Source: Gammaproteobacteria bacterium
GTDB taxonomy: Bacteria > Pseudomonadota > Gammaproteobacteria > UBA9214
NCBI GenBank assembly: GCA_029859555.1
Contig: JAOUCV010000074.1
Coordinates: 1 to 8,784 of the forward strand
Direction of reading: 5' to 3'
DNA length: 8,784 nt
A program made the position numbers and the translations under genes. Shown piece by piece: positions 1 to 6,955 of this stretch; the first letter of the stretch is position 1, and each line of letters opens with the position of its first letter. The notes beneath the pieces are model-generated. The model did not search any database. It was given only the letters and a program-made list of their open reading frames with translations, and was not told where the DNA came from.

Positions 1-906
1 GGCGGCATAGATGGCAGCACCCGCGTTCAGTTGCACTATATCCCGTGCCGGTCCCGGCTGATTGTCGAATACCGACCTGATCATGGCCAGGCTTTGCTCC
101 GCGTTAGCAACGGCAATTGCAGACAGCTCTGTGCGCTGCAGGCCAAAGTCTTCCGGGGTAATGGTATACAGCGTGATCTTGCCGTCGTTGAGTTCGGCCA
201 CCCGGGTAGCAGCGGCAATACTGATTTCATCAAGCCCGTCTTCCGCATGTACCACCAGCACATGCTCACTACCCAGCTGCCTGAGGACTTCTGCCAGCGG
301 CTCAACCCAGTCAGCAGCGAACACTCCGAGCACCTGGTTCGGCGCACCGGCCGGATTGGTTAACGGCCCCAGCAGGTTAAACAGGGTACGCACCCGCATT
401 TCCTTGCGCGGCCCGATCGCGTGCTTCATGGCACTGTGATGCTGTGGTGCAAACAGGAAACCGACCCCGACCTGATCAATACAGGCCGCCACCTGTGCGG
501 GCGTCAGATCCAGCTTCACACCCGCCGCCTCCAGCACGTCAGCACTGCCGGAACTGCTGGAAACCGAACGGTTACCATGCTTTGCCACCCGCGCACCGGC
601 AGCGGCTGCCACAATCGCGCTGGCGGTCGATATATTGAAAGTACTGGCGCCATCACCACCGGTACCACAGGTATCCACCAGGTGCATGCCACCTATGTCT
701 ACCCGGGTTGCCAGCTCGCGCATGACTTTAGCCGCTGCTGCTATTTCATCGACGCTTTCACCTTTCATGCGCAGGCCAACCAGAAATCCGCCAATCTGCG
801 CCGGCGTTGCCTGTCCGGTCATGATGGTGCGCATCACTGCTTCCATATCAGCGGTGCTCAAGTCACGTTTTTCAATAACGGTCGCAATGGCTGTTGCTAT
901 ATCCAT
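1..906 (-). CDS. trpD: Anthranilate phosphoribosyltransferase TrpD (C-terminus cut by window edge)
   Basis: TrpD transfers the phosphoribosyl group of PRPP to anthranilate, the second committed step of tryptophan synthesis in the cytoplasm. The first 302 codons are present and the frame is open to base 1; the family is usually about 340 residues, so roughly 40 are missing. This frame was read directly from the reverse complement. Visible landmarks are the PRPP loop GTGGDG (residues 81-86), the [15 protein letters not shown] segment (109-123), [12 protein letters not shown] (175-186) and the metal-site motif DGLDE (223-227). The ATG at 906 has a GAGGA Shine-Dalgarno nine bases upstream. It lies 36 bases after the trpG stop, so it is probably co-transcribed with trpG; trpC would be expected beyond the left edge. 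The family call is secure. Confidence 0.96.
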   Translation of the reverse strand, partial: MDIATAIATVIEKRDLSTADMEAVMRTIMTGQATPAQIGGFLVGLRMKGESVDEIAAAAKVMRELATRVDIGGMHLVDTCGTGGDGASTFNISTASAIVAAAAGARVAKHGNRSVSSSSGSADVLEAAGVKLDLTPAQVAACIDQVGVGFLFAPQHHSAMKHAIGPRKEMRVRTLFNLLGPLTNPAGAPNQVLGVFAADWVEPLAEVLRQLGSEHVLVVHAEDGLDEISIAAATRVAELNDGKITLYTITPEDFGLQRTELSAIAVANAEQSLAMIRSVFDNQPGPARDIVQLNAGAAIYAA

Positions 907-942
907 GTATTAATGTCCTCGCTGCTGCCCCGGGAGATCAGT

Positions 943-1521
943 TCACTGCTCCAGAAAGTTTCTCAACAAATCATGTCCATTGCCGGTCAATATCGATTCC
1001 GGATGAAACTGCACACCTTCAACCGCCATGGTCTTGTGGCGTACACCCATGATCTCGTCAACTTCACCGGCAGCATCAACGGTCCATGCCGTTACCTCCA
1101 GGCAATCCGGCAGCGAATCCTGCTCAATCACCAGAGAATGGTAACGTGTTGCCTCAAAAGGATTTGGCAGCCCCCTGAATACACCTTCACTGGAATGGTG
1201 CATCATCGACGTCTTGCCGTGCATGATGGCGCGCGCGTGTACGATGCGCCCGCCAAACGCCTGGCCGATACTCTGGTGACCAAGACAGACGCCCAGTATC
1301 GGAACCCGGCCGGCAAACTGCCTGATGGTGTCAATCGAAACACCGGCTTCATTCGGCGTGCAGGGCCCCGGCGAAATAACTATTTTTTCCGGCTGCAGTT
1401 CCTCGATCTCCTGCAGGCTGATGTTGTCATTGCGGTAGACATGCACATTCGCTCCCAGCTCACCGAGGTACTGGACCAGGTTATAGGTAAAGGAATCATA
1501 GTTGTCGATCATCAGGAGCAT
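943..1521 (-). CDS. trpG: Anthranilate synthase glutamine amidotransferase subunit TrpG
   Basis: TrpG is the class I glutamine amidotransferase subunit of anthranilate synthase and supplies ammonia to TrpE. The protein is 192 residues, normal for the family. It opens with the typical [14 protein letters not shown], carries the oxyanion segment [11 protein letters not shown] (50-60), the nucleophile Cys79 in GVCLGHQ, and the His173/Glu175 pair in HPES, so the catalytic triad is complete. A longer frame starts at 1551 inside trpE, but the ATG at 1521 is preferred. It has a GGGGAGG ribosome site eight bases upstream, its N-terminus matches the family, and it begins only two bases after the trpE stop. 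That spacing suggests translational coupling for the TrpE-TrpG complex. The sequence could also serve folate synthesis as PabA, as some TrpG proteins do, but the neighbours favour tryptophan. Confidence 0.97.
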   Translation of the reverse strand: MLLMIDNYDSFTYNLVQYLGELGANVHVYRNDNISLQEIEELQPEKIVISPGPCTPNEAGVSIDTIRQFAGRVPILGVCLGHQSIGQAFGGRIVHARAIMHGKTSMMHHSSEGVFRGLPNPFEATRYHSLVIEQDSLPDCLEVTAWTVDAAGEVDEIMGVRHKTMAVEGVQFHPESILTGNGHDLLRNFLEQ

Positions 1522-1523
1522 AG

Positions 1524-3014
1524 TCAGCGCCTCCCCTTCAAACCGCGGCACGCCATTGCCACTGCACGGAAGATTGCGCGGCCCTTGTTCATGGTCTCAT
1601 CCCACTCGTTGGCAGGCACAGAGTCTGCAACAATGCCGGCGCCGGCCTGAATATGCAGTGTGCCGTCCTTGATAACAGCCGTGCGGATCGCTATCGCCGT
1701 GTCCATGTTACCCGACCAGGACAAATAACCGACCGCACCGGCATAGACACCGCGCTTTACCGGTTCCAGCTCGTCAATAATTTCCATGGCACGTATTTTC
1801 GGTGCCCCGCTGACCGTGCCGGCAGGAAAGGTTGCACGCAATACATCGATAGCACTGATACCGGGCTGAATGCGCCCGCTAACATTCGACACAATGTGCA
1901 TGACATGTGAATAACGCTCGATCACCATCTTCTCGGTCAGTTCTACGCTACCCACCTCGCTGACACGGCCGGCATCGTTACGTCCAAGATCAATCAGCAT
2001 CAGGTGCTCTGCCAGTTCCTTCGGATCCGCCAGCAGGTCCTCTTCCAGTGCACGGTCTTCCGCCTCGTTCCGGCCGCGCGGCCGGGTGCCGGCAATCGGG
2101 CGTACCGTCACCGCGCCCTCTTCCACATGAACCAGGATCTCGGGCGAGGAACCGACCACGTGGAAATCACCCAGGTCAAGATAATACATGTAGGGGGAGG
2201 GATTCAGGTTACGCAACGCTCGATAAAGATCCAGTGGCGGCGGTGTAAACGGAATCGACATACGCTGTGACAACACTACCTGCATGGCATCACCTTCGAC
2301 GATATAGTCCTTGATCCGGTCAACCGCTGTTTCAAAACCCTCACGGGTAAAGCCGGAAACAAAATCCGCCTCTTTCACAGCACCGTCACTGCCGCTACTG
2401 GCTTGATACACTGAAGAGGCCTGCCGCAACCGGCTTTCCAGCTCATCCAGTCGCGTCTTGCCCCGGCTCAGCGCGTCGCCACCGGTCTCCGGGTCAACAT
2501 GAACAATCAGCTGCAGGGTGCCGGAGAGGTTATCGAATACCACCAGTTCGTCAGACACCATCAGCAGGATGTCCGGACAGCCAATCAGGTCAGGTTTGTC
2601 GAATACCGCCAGGCGAGGCTCGATATAGCGCACTGTGTCGTAACCAAAGTAACCGACCAGCCCGCCATTGAATCTTGGTAAATCCGGTAATTCCGGGGCA
2701 CGATAACGTGCCTGAAAGCTTTCTATCCAGGCCAGCGGATCCTCGGCCACTGCAGTTTCTACCACCTTATCGTCTTGCAACAGACTGATATCGCGCCCAT
2801 GCACACGCAGCACCGTCGAACACGGCAGGCCGATAATGGAATAACGGCCCCACTTCTCACCGCCATGAACAGATTCAAACAGGTAGGAATAGGGCCCGTC
2901 AGCCAGCTTGATAAAGGTACTGAGAGGCGTGTCGAGGTCGGCAAACACCTCGCGCGTAACCGGGATGCGATTGAAGCCCTGGCTGGCCAGATCTTGAAAT
3001 TCTTCAGGTGTCAT
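1524..3014 (-). CDS. trpE: Anthranilate synthase component I TrpE
   Basis: TrpE converts chorismate plus ammonia to anthranilate and pyruvate with its partner TrpG. The 496-residue length and the N-terminus ([18 protein letters not shown]) fit Pseudomonas-type TrpE. The N-terminal domain holds the tryptophan feedback motif as L45-F-E-S48 followed by ten residues and Ser59, and NPSPYM (271-276) contributes to the same inhibitor site, so feedback inhibition by tryptophan is expected. Catalytic chorismate-binding segments are IAGTRPRG (307-314), DLGRND (342-347), [11 protein letters not shown] (396-406) and AGAGIV (457-462). An upstream ATG at 3095 would add 27 residues without family resemblance; I chose 3014, although its ribosome site is weak (AAGTGA close to the start). 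A 135-base gap separates it from gph and may hold its own promoter, which I cannot place with confidence. Confidence 0.97.
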   Translation of the reverse strand: MTPEEFQDLASQGFNRIPVTREVFADLDTPLSTFIKLADGPYSYLFESVHGGEKWGRYSIIGLPCSTVLRVHGRDISLLQDDKVVETAVAEDPLAWIESFQARYRAPELPDLPRFNGGLVGYFGYDTVRYIEPRLAVFDKPDLIGCPDILLMVSDELVVFDNLSGTLQLIVHVDPETGGDALSRGKTRLDELESRLRQASSVYQASSGSDGAVKEADFVSGFTREGFETAVDRIKDYIVEGDAMQVVLSQRMSIPFTPPPLDLYRALRNLNPSPYMYYLDLGDFHVVGSSPEILVHVEEGAVTVRPIAGTRPRGRNEAEDRALEEDLLADPKELAEHLMLIDLGRNDAGRVSEVGSVELTEKMVIERYSHVMHIVSNVSGRIQPGISAIDVLRATFPAGTVSGAPKIRAMEIIDELEPVKRGVYAGAVGYLSWSGNMDTAIAIRTAVIKDGTLHIQAGAGIVADSVPANEWDETMNKGRAIFRAVAMACRGLKGRR

Positions 3015-3059
3015 TACATTCACTTTTGAGAAAACCGGGTTGCACAAAACAGCCGTCGG

Positions 3060-3108
3060 CACAGCAGCGAGCCTGCCGCCATCGACTGCTGACATAGTGC
3101 TGTGTCAG
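3060..3108 (-). promoter_or_regulatory. Overlapping inverted repeats in the trpE leader
   Basis: Read on the minus strand, three pairings share arms. The first is CTGACA (3108-3103) with TGTCAG (3094-3089). The second is CACAGCA (3104-3098) with TGCTGTG (3066-3060). The third is CAGCAG (3091-3086) with CTGCTG (3067-3062). All arms are perfect complements and the three stems exclude one another, as in attenuation-type leaders. However, there is no leader peptide with adjacent Trp codons and no stem followed directly by a long T run. A regulatory role is inference only. Confidence 0.3.
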
Positions 3109-3149
3109 GGTTATCTCTCCAGTGAATTCGATCAATTGCATGCGTCTAT

Positions 3150-3824
3150 TCAGGCAGCCTTAACAAGTAACGGGGGCACCTCGACAAAGGAATCAACAAC
3201 CGCGTCAGGTGCCGCCTCACGAATATCCACGCCATGGTTATAACCATAACTCATGCACACAATCTGAAATCCTGCGGCACGTGCTGCGGCTACATCACTG
3301 ACCGAATCACCGATCATCAGCGCATTGGCCGGGTCACAACCAAAAAACTCCGCCGCGTGCAGCAAGGGAGCGGGATCCGGCTTCTTTTTACTTAATGTAT
3401 CACCACTGATGACAATTGAAAAATCATCATAGACACCCAGGTCCTTCAACAACGGCTCGGTAAACTGCGCAGCCTTGTTGGTGACACAGCCAATGTGATA
3501 ATCGCCAGACTTGAGCTGGTCAAGCCCTTCGCGGACACCGGGATACAGGCAGGAACGCTTCGATGTGTTCTCGGCGTACAGGTCCAGGAACAGGGGATAG
3601 GCGCGCTCGAAATCAGCCTCCCCGGGCTCGCCGTTCAGTTGACCGACCAGCGCCCTGCGCACCAGGCGCTCGACGCCATTACCCACCCATTCACGCACCA
3701 GTGCCTCACCGTGCGGAGCACGACCCAGCTCTGTCATCATGGTATCAACGCAATAGGCAAGATCCGGCACGCTGTCAACCAGGGTACCGTCTACATCAAT
3801 CAGGATCATTTCCGGTTTACGCAT
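3150..3824 (-). CDS. gph: Phosphoglycolate phosphatase (HAD superfamily)
   Basis: Gph is a cytoplasmic HAD-family phosphatase that removes 2-phosphoglycolate, a by-product of DNA repair or of Rubisco oxygenase activity. The 224-residue protein shows all HAD motifs: DxDGT with nucleophile Asp10 and Asp12 (motif I), Thr115 in CVTNK (motif II), the lysines of SKKKPDP (145-151, motif III) and the acidic GDSVSD (172-177, motif IV). The cap segment between motifs I and II is the helical type. The ATG at 3824 has AAGGA six bases upstream and starts ten bases after the rpe stop; a longer frame from 3875 would overlap rpe and is rejected. The rpe-gph-trpE neighbourhood is conserved in gammaproteobacteria and supports the Gph name over other HAD phosphatases, though substrate specificity is not proven by sequence. 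Confidence 0.92.
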   Translation of the reverse strand: MRKPEMILIDVDGTLVDSVPDLAYCVDTMMTELGRAPHGEALVREWVGNGVERLVRRALVGQLNGEPGEADFERAYPLFLDLYAENTSKRSCLYPGVREGLDQLKSGDYHIGCVTNKAAQFTEPLLKDLGVYDDFSIVISGDTLSKKKPDPAPLLHAAEFFGCDPANALMIGDSVSDVAAARAAGFQIVCMSYGYNHGVDIREAAPDAVVDSFVEVPPLLVKAA

Positions 3825-3834
3825 GACTTTTCCT

Positions 3835-4509
3835 TCAGGAGACAGCCTTGGCAATCTCGGCACGCATGGCGTCAATGGTTACCTTGTAATCATCCGCGCC
3901 AAAAATGGCTGAACCGGCAACAAAGGTATCGGCACCGGCAGCAGCTATTTCTCCAATATTATCTACCTTCACACCACCATCAACTTCCAGGCGAATATCA
4001 CGACCACTGGCGTCGATGATCTTGCGTGCCTCGCGCAACTTCACCAGCGCTTCGGGAATAAAACTCTGTCCGCCAAAGCCCGGGTTAACCGACATCAGCA
4101 AAATCATGTCGACCTTGTCGATAACATGCTTAAGGTAATCCAGCGGTGTTGCCGGGTTAAATACCAGGCCGGACTTGCAACCATGGTCATGCACCAGTGA
4201 CAGCGAACGGTCAATGTGTTCGCTGGCTTCAGGGTGGAAAGTAATATAGGTAGCACCGGCCTTTGCGAAATCCGGAATAATCCGGTCAACCGGCTTGACC
4301 ATCAAATGAACATCAATATCTGCGGTGACACCATGGTTGCGTAACGCTTCACATACCAGCGGGCCAATGGTCAGGTTAGGGACGTAATGATTATCCATCA
4401 CATCGAAATGCACGATATCTGCGCCCGACTCCAGTACATGTGTAACCTCGTCTCCCAGACGGGCAAAATCCGCGGAAAGAATGGAAGGGGCTATCTTGTA
4501 ATCGGCCAT
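3835..4509 (-). CDS. rpe: Ribulose-phosphate 3-epimerase
   Basis: Rpe interconverts D-ribulose 5-phosphate and D-xylulose 5-phosphate in the pentose phosphate pathway (and the Calvin cycle where present). The protein is a 224-residue TIM barrel with the expected N-terminus ([14 protein letters not shown]). The metal and catalytic residues are in place: His34 and Asp36 in HFDVMD, His68 in VHLMV, Asp177 in EVDGGV. The phosphate-binding loops are NPGFGGQ (142-148) and VAGSAIF (197-203). The ATG at 4509 is preferred over one at 4536 because it has a GAGGA site seven bases upstream and matches the family start. It is the first gene of the minus-strand cluster. Its promoter must lie in the following non-coding stretch, where I found only weak minus-strand candidates. 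Rpe feeds the pentose pool from which PRPP, the TrpD co-substrate, is made. Confidence 0.96.
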   Translation of the reverse strand: MADYKIAPSILSADFARLGDEVTHVLESGADIVHFDVMDNHYVPNLTIGPLVCEALRNHGVTADIDVHLMVKPVDRIIPDFAKAGATYITFHPEASEHIDRSLSLVHDHGCKSGLVFNPATPLDYLKHVIDKVDMILLMSVNPGFGGQSFIPEALVKLREARKIIDASGRDIRLEVDGGVKVDNIGEIAAAGADTFVAGSAIFGADDYKVTIDAMRAEIAKAVS

Positions 4510-4891
4510 GTTGTTGTCCTCACTAAATAAATTCAAAGGGATAGCTAAAAAATGGAACGCGCACTTTACCCTAACAGGGCCGAACTTTCAGCACCCGGCA
4601 CAGCAAAAAGACCACCGGCAAAGATGCTGCAAAAGACCATCGCCAGGCACACTAAAGCAATTAACTGAATTTATTATCTATTTATTCATCCGCCACAAAA
4701 ACAAGACCCACGTTCTCAATTCGCACTGACAGCACACGTTGCGTATTTTAACAACAGATTTTCAGGTGATTTATCAGAAAAACAGTCTAAGATTCAGTCA
4801 GACACAGAACATAAATGGAGCAGGTATAAATAACAAAACCACAGCGGGACAAGGTCCTGGGACGGGAGCATTTTTACGACCGAGAACTTGA

Positions 4892-4916
4892 CAAGCAGAG
4901 TTTCCTGAACTGCTTG
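4892..4916. promoter_or_regulatory. Inverted repeat overlapping the -35 box, candidate operator
   Basis: The left arm CAAGCAGAGTT (4892-4902) pairs with the right arm AACTGCTTG (4908-4916) around a TCCTG centre, giving nine matched pairs with a two-base bulge; the outer seven bases CAAGCAG/CTGCTTG are perfect. The right arm runs into the TTGCCA -35 box at 4914-4919. A second TTGACA lies at 4888-4893 on the left side. The position suits a repressor operator that would block RNA polymerase, but no cognate regulator is in view. Confidence 0.4.
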
Positions 4917-4942
4917 CCAATCACCAGCACAAGTTTTATAAA
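4914..4942 (+). promoter_or_regulatory. Sigma-70 promoter for the two small plus-strand genes
   Basis: TTGCCA (4914-4919) and TATAAA (4937-4942) are separated by exactly 17 bases; each hexamer differs from consensus at one base. Initiation is expected near 4949, leaving an untranslated leader of about 88 bases before the start at 5037. It is the best promoter match in the window. Confidence 0.65.
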
Positions 4943-4996
4943 TAGCTGTAGACATTAAAGACTACCGGATCAGAAAGCGGTAGCAAACTGCCCATA

Positions 4997-5002
4997 TATA
5001 AT
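4997..5002 (+). promoter_or_regulatory. Possible second -10 box
   Basis: A perfect TATAAT lies in an AT run 35 bases before the start at 5037. No good -35 hexamer stands 16 to 18 bases upstream and no TGn extension precedes it. It could be a weak secondary promoter or only a chance AT-rich match. Confidence 0.2.
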
Positions 5003-5036
5003 TATGGAATCAATCGGAGCAACGGAGATACTGGTA

Positions 5037-5324
5037 ATGGCTAACGAATATCAACCGCGTATTGGGGACTGGTACAAATCCATCAACGGCGACAAGTTCG
5101 AAATTGTTGCACTGGATAATGATGTCGCCACCATGGAGATACAACACTTTGACGGCGCTGTTGAAGAGCTGGATTTTGATTCCTGGGAAGAGATGGAAAT
5201 CGTCACCATCGAACCACCGGAAGACTGGTCGGGTTCACTCGACATACAGCGTGATGACTACGGCGTCGACCTTGAACTGACCACGCCGAATGACCATATC
5301 AACCCGCTTGACGAACTCGAATAG
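5037..5324 (+). CDS. Small acidic protein, DUF6763-like
   Basis: This is a 95-residue, strongly acidic cytoplasmic protein with no signal peptide, membrane helix or cysteine. The N-terminus (MANEYQPRIGDWY), the central HFDGAVEELDFDSWEEM and the PPEDWSGSLD segment resemble, from memory, the uncharacterised gammaproteobacterial family DUF6763. The predicted alternation of short strands (FEIVALD, VATMEIQHF, MEIVTIEPP) suggests a small beta-barrel fold followed by a disordered acidic tail. The ATG at 5037 is preferred over one at 5004 because it has GGAGA eight bases upstream and gives the family-like start; the upstream ATG has no ribosome site. It sits behind the 4914-4942 promoter and 95 bases before the next small gene, so they may share a transcript. 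Function is unknown. Confidence 0.8.
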   Translation: MANEYQPRIGDWYKSINGDKFEIVALDNDVATMEIQHFDGAVEELDFDSWEEMEIVTIEPPEDWSGSLDIQRDDYGVDLELTTPNDHINPLDELE

Positions 5325-5373
5325 CTGTACCCGGGAAACATCAATACCGCATAAAAACACGCTCAACCGCTCC

Positions 5374-5412
5374 CTCCTGCTGCCGATAACCCCTGTATGG
5401 CACATGCAGGAG
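5374..5412 (+). promoter_or_regulatory. Alternative RNA hairpins burying a Shine-Dalgarno
   Basis: The AGGAG of the next gene (5408-5412) can pair in two exclusive ways. In the long form CTCCTGC (5374-5380) pairs perfectly with GCAGGAG (5406-5412), and the adjacent TGCC (5381-5384) pairs with GGCA (5399-5402), leaving a CAT bulge and a 14-base loop. In the short form CCTGTATG (5392-5399) pairs with CATGCAGG (5403-5410), with one G-U pair and a GCA loop. Both hide all or most of the ribosome site, which suggests translational control. The trigger is unknown. Confidence 0.4.
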
Positions 5413-5419
5413 ATTTATC

Positions 5420-5614
5420 ATGGCGGTTATCTACGACATTTCAACAGGCAACATCCTGCCGGAAAATACCGGTGTAACCCGTCTCGACGAGTATGCTGGC
5501 ATACCTGAATGCAACACGTCATTACAAACCATACAGACAGATGCAACGACGGCAGAAACAGATCCCTGTGACGCCTACATGACCCTGATACAGCAGCTAC
5601 TCAAGGAACTCTGA
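5420..5614 (+). CDS. Small protein of unknown function, 64 residues
   Basis: I do not recognise this protein. An excellent ribosome site (AGGAG, seven bases before ATG) makes it likely to be translated. The N-terminal third (MAVIYDISTGNILPEN) looks ordered and slightly hydrophobic, the middle is rich in Thr, Asp and Glu with Cys31 and Cys50, and the last fifteen residues (DAYMTLIQQLLKEL) form a likely amphipathic helix suited to dimerisation or partner binding. There is no signal peptide or membrane segment. It follows the DUF6763-like gene by 95 bases in the same direction and may share its promoter. Its leader can fold over the ribosome site. It ends 25 bases before the convergent symporter gene. 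A short chance frame remains possible, but the ribosome site argues against it. Confidence 0.6.
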   Translation: MAVIYDISTGNILPENTGVTRLDEYAGIPECNTSLQTIQTDATTAETDPCDAYMTLIQQLLKEL

Positions 5615-5639
5615 AGCACACGCCACTTGTACCCGGCAT

Positions 5640-6557
5640 TTACTGTGTCGGCCTGCGCCGGCTCCACAGGCCTGCCAGCAATGCGCCGGACAGGTTATGC
5701 CAGATGCTGAACAGGGCCCCTGGCAAGGCAGCGGCGGCAGAAAAATATTTTACCGCCAGCGCGACGGCCAGACCTGAATTCTGCATACCCACTTCGATAG
5801 CCAGCGTGCGACATTCGCGCACATCCCTGCCCAGCCAGCGTGGCAACCAGTAACCTCCGGCCATTCCCGCCAGGTTGTGCAATACCACCAGCAGTGCAAG
5901 TCCCGGTACCAGACCTTCAAGCTGAGCCTGATTAAGTGCAACGATGATGGCAATAATCAGAACGATAGCCAGCATCGAAACCACCGGGAATACATCACGA
6001 ACCGCCGTCAGCGGACCATGAAAATAATGATTAACCAGCACACCCGATAGCACCGGCACGAGAATCACCTGCAGAATCGTCAGCAGCATCGCGCCGGCAG
6101 GAACCGGCACCGTTTCGCCGGCGTACAGCAGGGTCAGCAACGGCGTTGCCACAATAGCCAGCAGCGTTGATACTGTCGTCAGTGTGATGGACAAGGCAAC
6201 ATCACCTTTTGCCAGGTAGCAGATTACATTCGAGGCCGTGCCTCCCGGACTGCAACCCACCAGGATCAGGCCAATCGCCAGCTGCGGCGGCAGCCCCGCC
6301 AGTTTTGCCAGGCCCCAGGCAACCAGCGGCATCAACAGAAACTGCAACGCAACTCCCAGCGCCACCGGAAAAGGCCTGCGCAATACAGTCAAAAAATCCG
6401 CGCCTGTCAGTGTTACCCCCATTGCGAACATGACCAGTCCCAGCAACGGCACAATCGCCACTTTCATCGGAACCAGCATTTCCGGAACCAGCCAGGCCAG
6501 CAACACGCCCAGCAACGCCCACAACGGGAACAGCGCAGTCATACGGCTACTGCTCAT
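5640..6557 (-). CDS. Bile acid:sodium symporter (BASS/SBF) family transporter
   Basis: This is a 305-residue inner-membrane protein with about ten hydrophobic helices (roughly 8-28, 33-52, 63-86, 92-116, 121-147, 156-178, 189-209, 214-236, 247-270 and 278-299). The family couples sodium entry to uptake of organic anions such as bile acids, pyruvate, pantoate or other small acids. Diagnostic segments are GCSPGGTASN (101-110), the crossing helix motif, and EVGMQN (255-260), whose Glu and Gln correspond to sodium ligands in the bacterial homologue ASBT. The usual number of helices suggests a complete protein. The ATG at 6557 lies three bases after the Rieske gene stop with only a weak ribosome site, so translation is probably coupled; Met6 is a possible alternative start. 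The substrate cannot be read from sequence; its place after a sugar kinase hints at a sugar-derived acid, which is speculation. Confidence 0.88.
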   Translation of the reverse strand: MSSSRMTALFPLWALLGVLLAWLVPEMLVPMKVAIVPLLGLVMFAMGVTLTGADFLTVLRRPFPVALGVALQFLLMPLVAWGLAKLAGLPPQLAIGLILVGCSPGGTASNVICYLAKGDVALSITLTTVSTLLAIVATPLLTLLYAGETVPVPAGAMLLTILQVILVPVLSGVLVNHYFHGPLTAVRDVFPVVSMLAIVLIIAIIVALNQAQLEGLVPGLALLVVLHNLAGMAGGYWLPRWLGRDVRECRTLAIEVGMQNSGLAVALAVKYFSAAAALPGALFSIWHNLSGALLAGLWSRRRPTQ

Positions 6558-6560
6558 GGA

Positions 6561-6935
6561 CTAGCTGTCACCCGGATCAGGCGCAGCTGCCAGCAATACA
6601 ACTTCACCCGCCTCAACACCAACAGGCACAGCGGTCAGATAATCACCCTTGCACGGACCAGCGACACATTCACCGTCACTAAAACGAAACCGGGCTGCAT
6701 GAGTTGCACACTGAATATAGTCCTTGTCAAGATCCAGAAACTGGTCAGGTACCCAGTCGAGAGGACCACCGGTATGCGGACAGCTGTTCAGATACGCAAA
6801 AATCTGCGCACCCTGCCGCACTATAAAAATATCCTGCAGTTTCCCGTCATAGCTTACTGACATGCCGCGGCTGTCCGGATCCTGCAGCTCGTCCAGCCTG
6901 CAAATAACGGTACGTGTTGTTGTGTTATCAGACAT
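6561..6935 (-). CDS. Small stand-alone Rieske [2Fe-2S] protein
   Basis: This is a 124-residue soluble protein without signal peptide or membrane anchor, formed almost entirely of one Rieske domain. The cluster ligands are Cys52 and His54 in CPHTGGPLDW and Cys76 and His79 in CATHAARF, in the standard C-x-H and C-x2-H arrangement with 21 residues between. It probably carries electrons in the cytoplasm to an unidentified oxygenase or reductase; no oxygenase catalytic domain is fused or nearby, so it is not itself a ring-hydroxylating enzyme. The two further cysteines (CVAGPC) are not cluster ligands in related proteins. The ATG at 6935 lacks a clear Shine-Dalgarno and is preceded by an A-rich run. 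It begins 20 bases after the kinase stop, so it is likely co-translated in the operon. Confidence 0.9.
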   Translation of the reverse strand: MSDNTTTRTVICRLDELQDPDSRGMSVSYDGKLQDIFIVRQGAQIFAYLNSCPHTGGPLDWVPDQFLDLDKDYIQCATHAARFRFSDGECVAGPCKGDYLTAVPVGVEAGEVVLLAAAPDPGDS

Positions 6936-6955
6936 TTTTTACAAGAGTAATTACG

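Larger units (their letters stand above)
4510..5036. other. 527-base divergent intergenic region
   Basis: This stretch separates the divergently transcribed rpe (minus) and the small DUF6763-like gene (plus). It is more AT-rich than the flanking genes and I see no convincing open frame or RNA gene. The right third carries the promoter, inverted repeat and extra -10 box listed separately. In the left part I see only weak minus-strand promoter-like pieces for rpe. One example is a CTGAAA and TAAAGT pair, 17 bases apart, near 4565-4595. Confidence 0.6.

Noticed and set aside
421..1650. A 409-codon plus-strand open frame
   Set aside because: It lies antisense to trpD, trpG and trpE, whose family matches are unmistakable. 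Its own translation is rich in His, Arg and Cys with no recognisable domain, so it is a shadow frame.
3020..3082. A 20-codon frame just upstream of trpE, as a possible attenuator leader peptide
   Set aside because: It has no ribosome site and no tryptophan codon, so it cannot sense tryptophan by ribosome stalling in the classical way.
4837..4876. Possible small RNA with a terminator ending in TTTTT near 4871
   Set aside because: A TATAAAT lies upstream at 4825 and GGGAC/GTCC pieces could pair, but the -35 box is missing and the stems are only four to five pairs with tight loops.
5004..5036. Upstream ATG at 5004 as the start of the DUF6763-like gene
   Set aside because: It has no ribosome site and overlaps an AT-rich promoter-like run. 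The ATG at 5037 has GGAGA at ideal distance and a family-like N-terminus.
5650..5672. GGCCTG and CAGGCC inverted repeat as a terminator between the convergent genes
   Set aside because: It is inside the last codons of the symporter gene, the stem is short and no T run follows on either strand.
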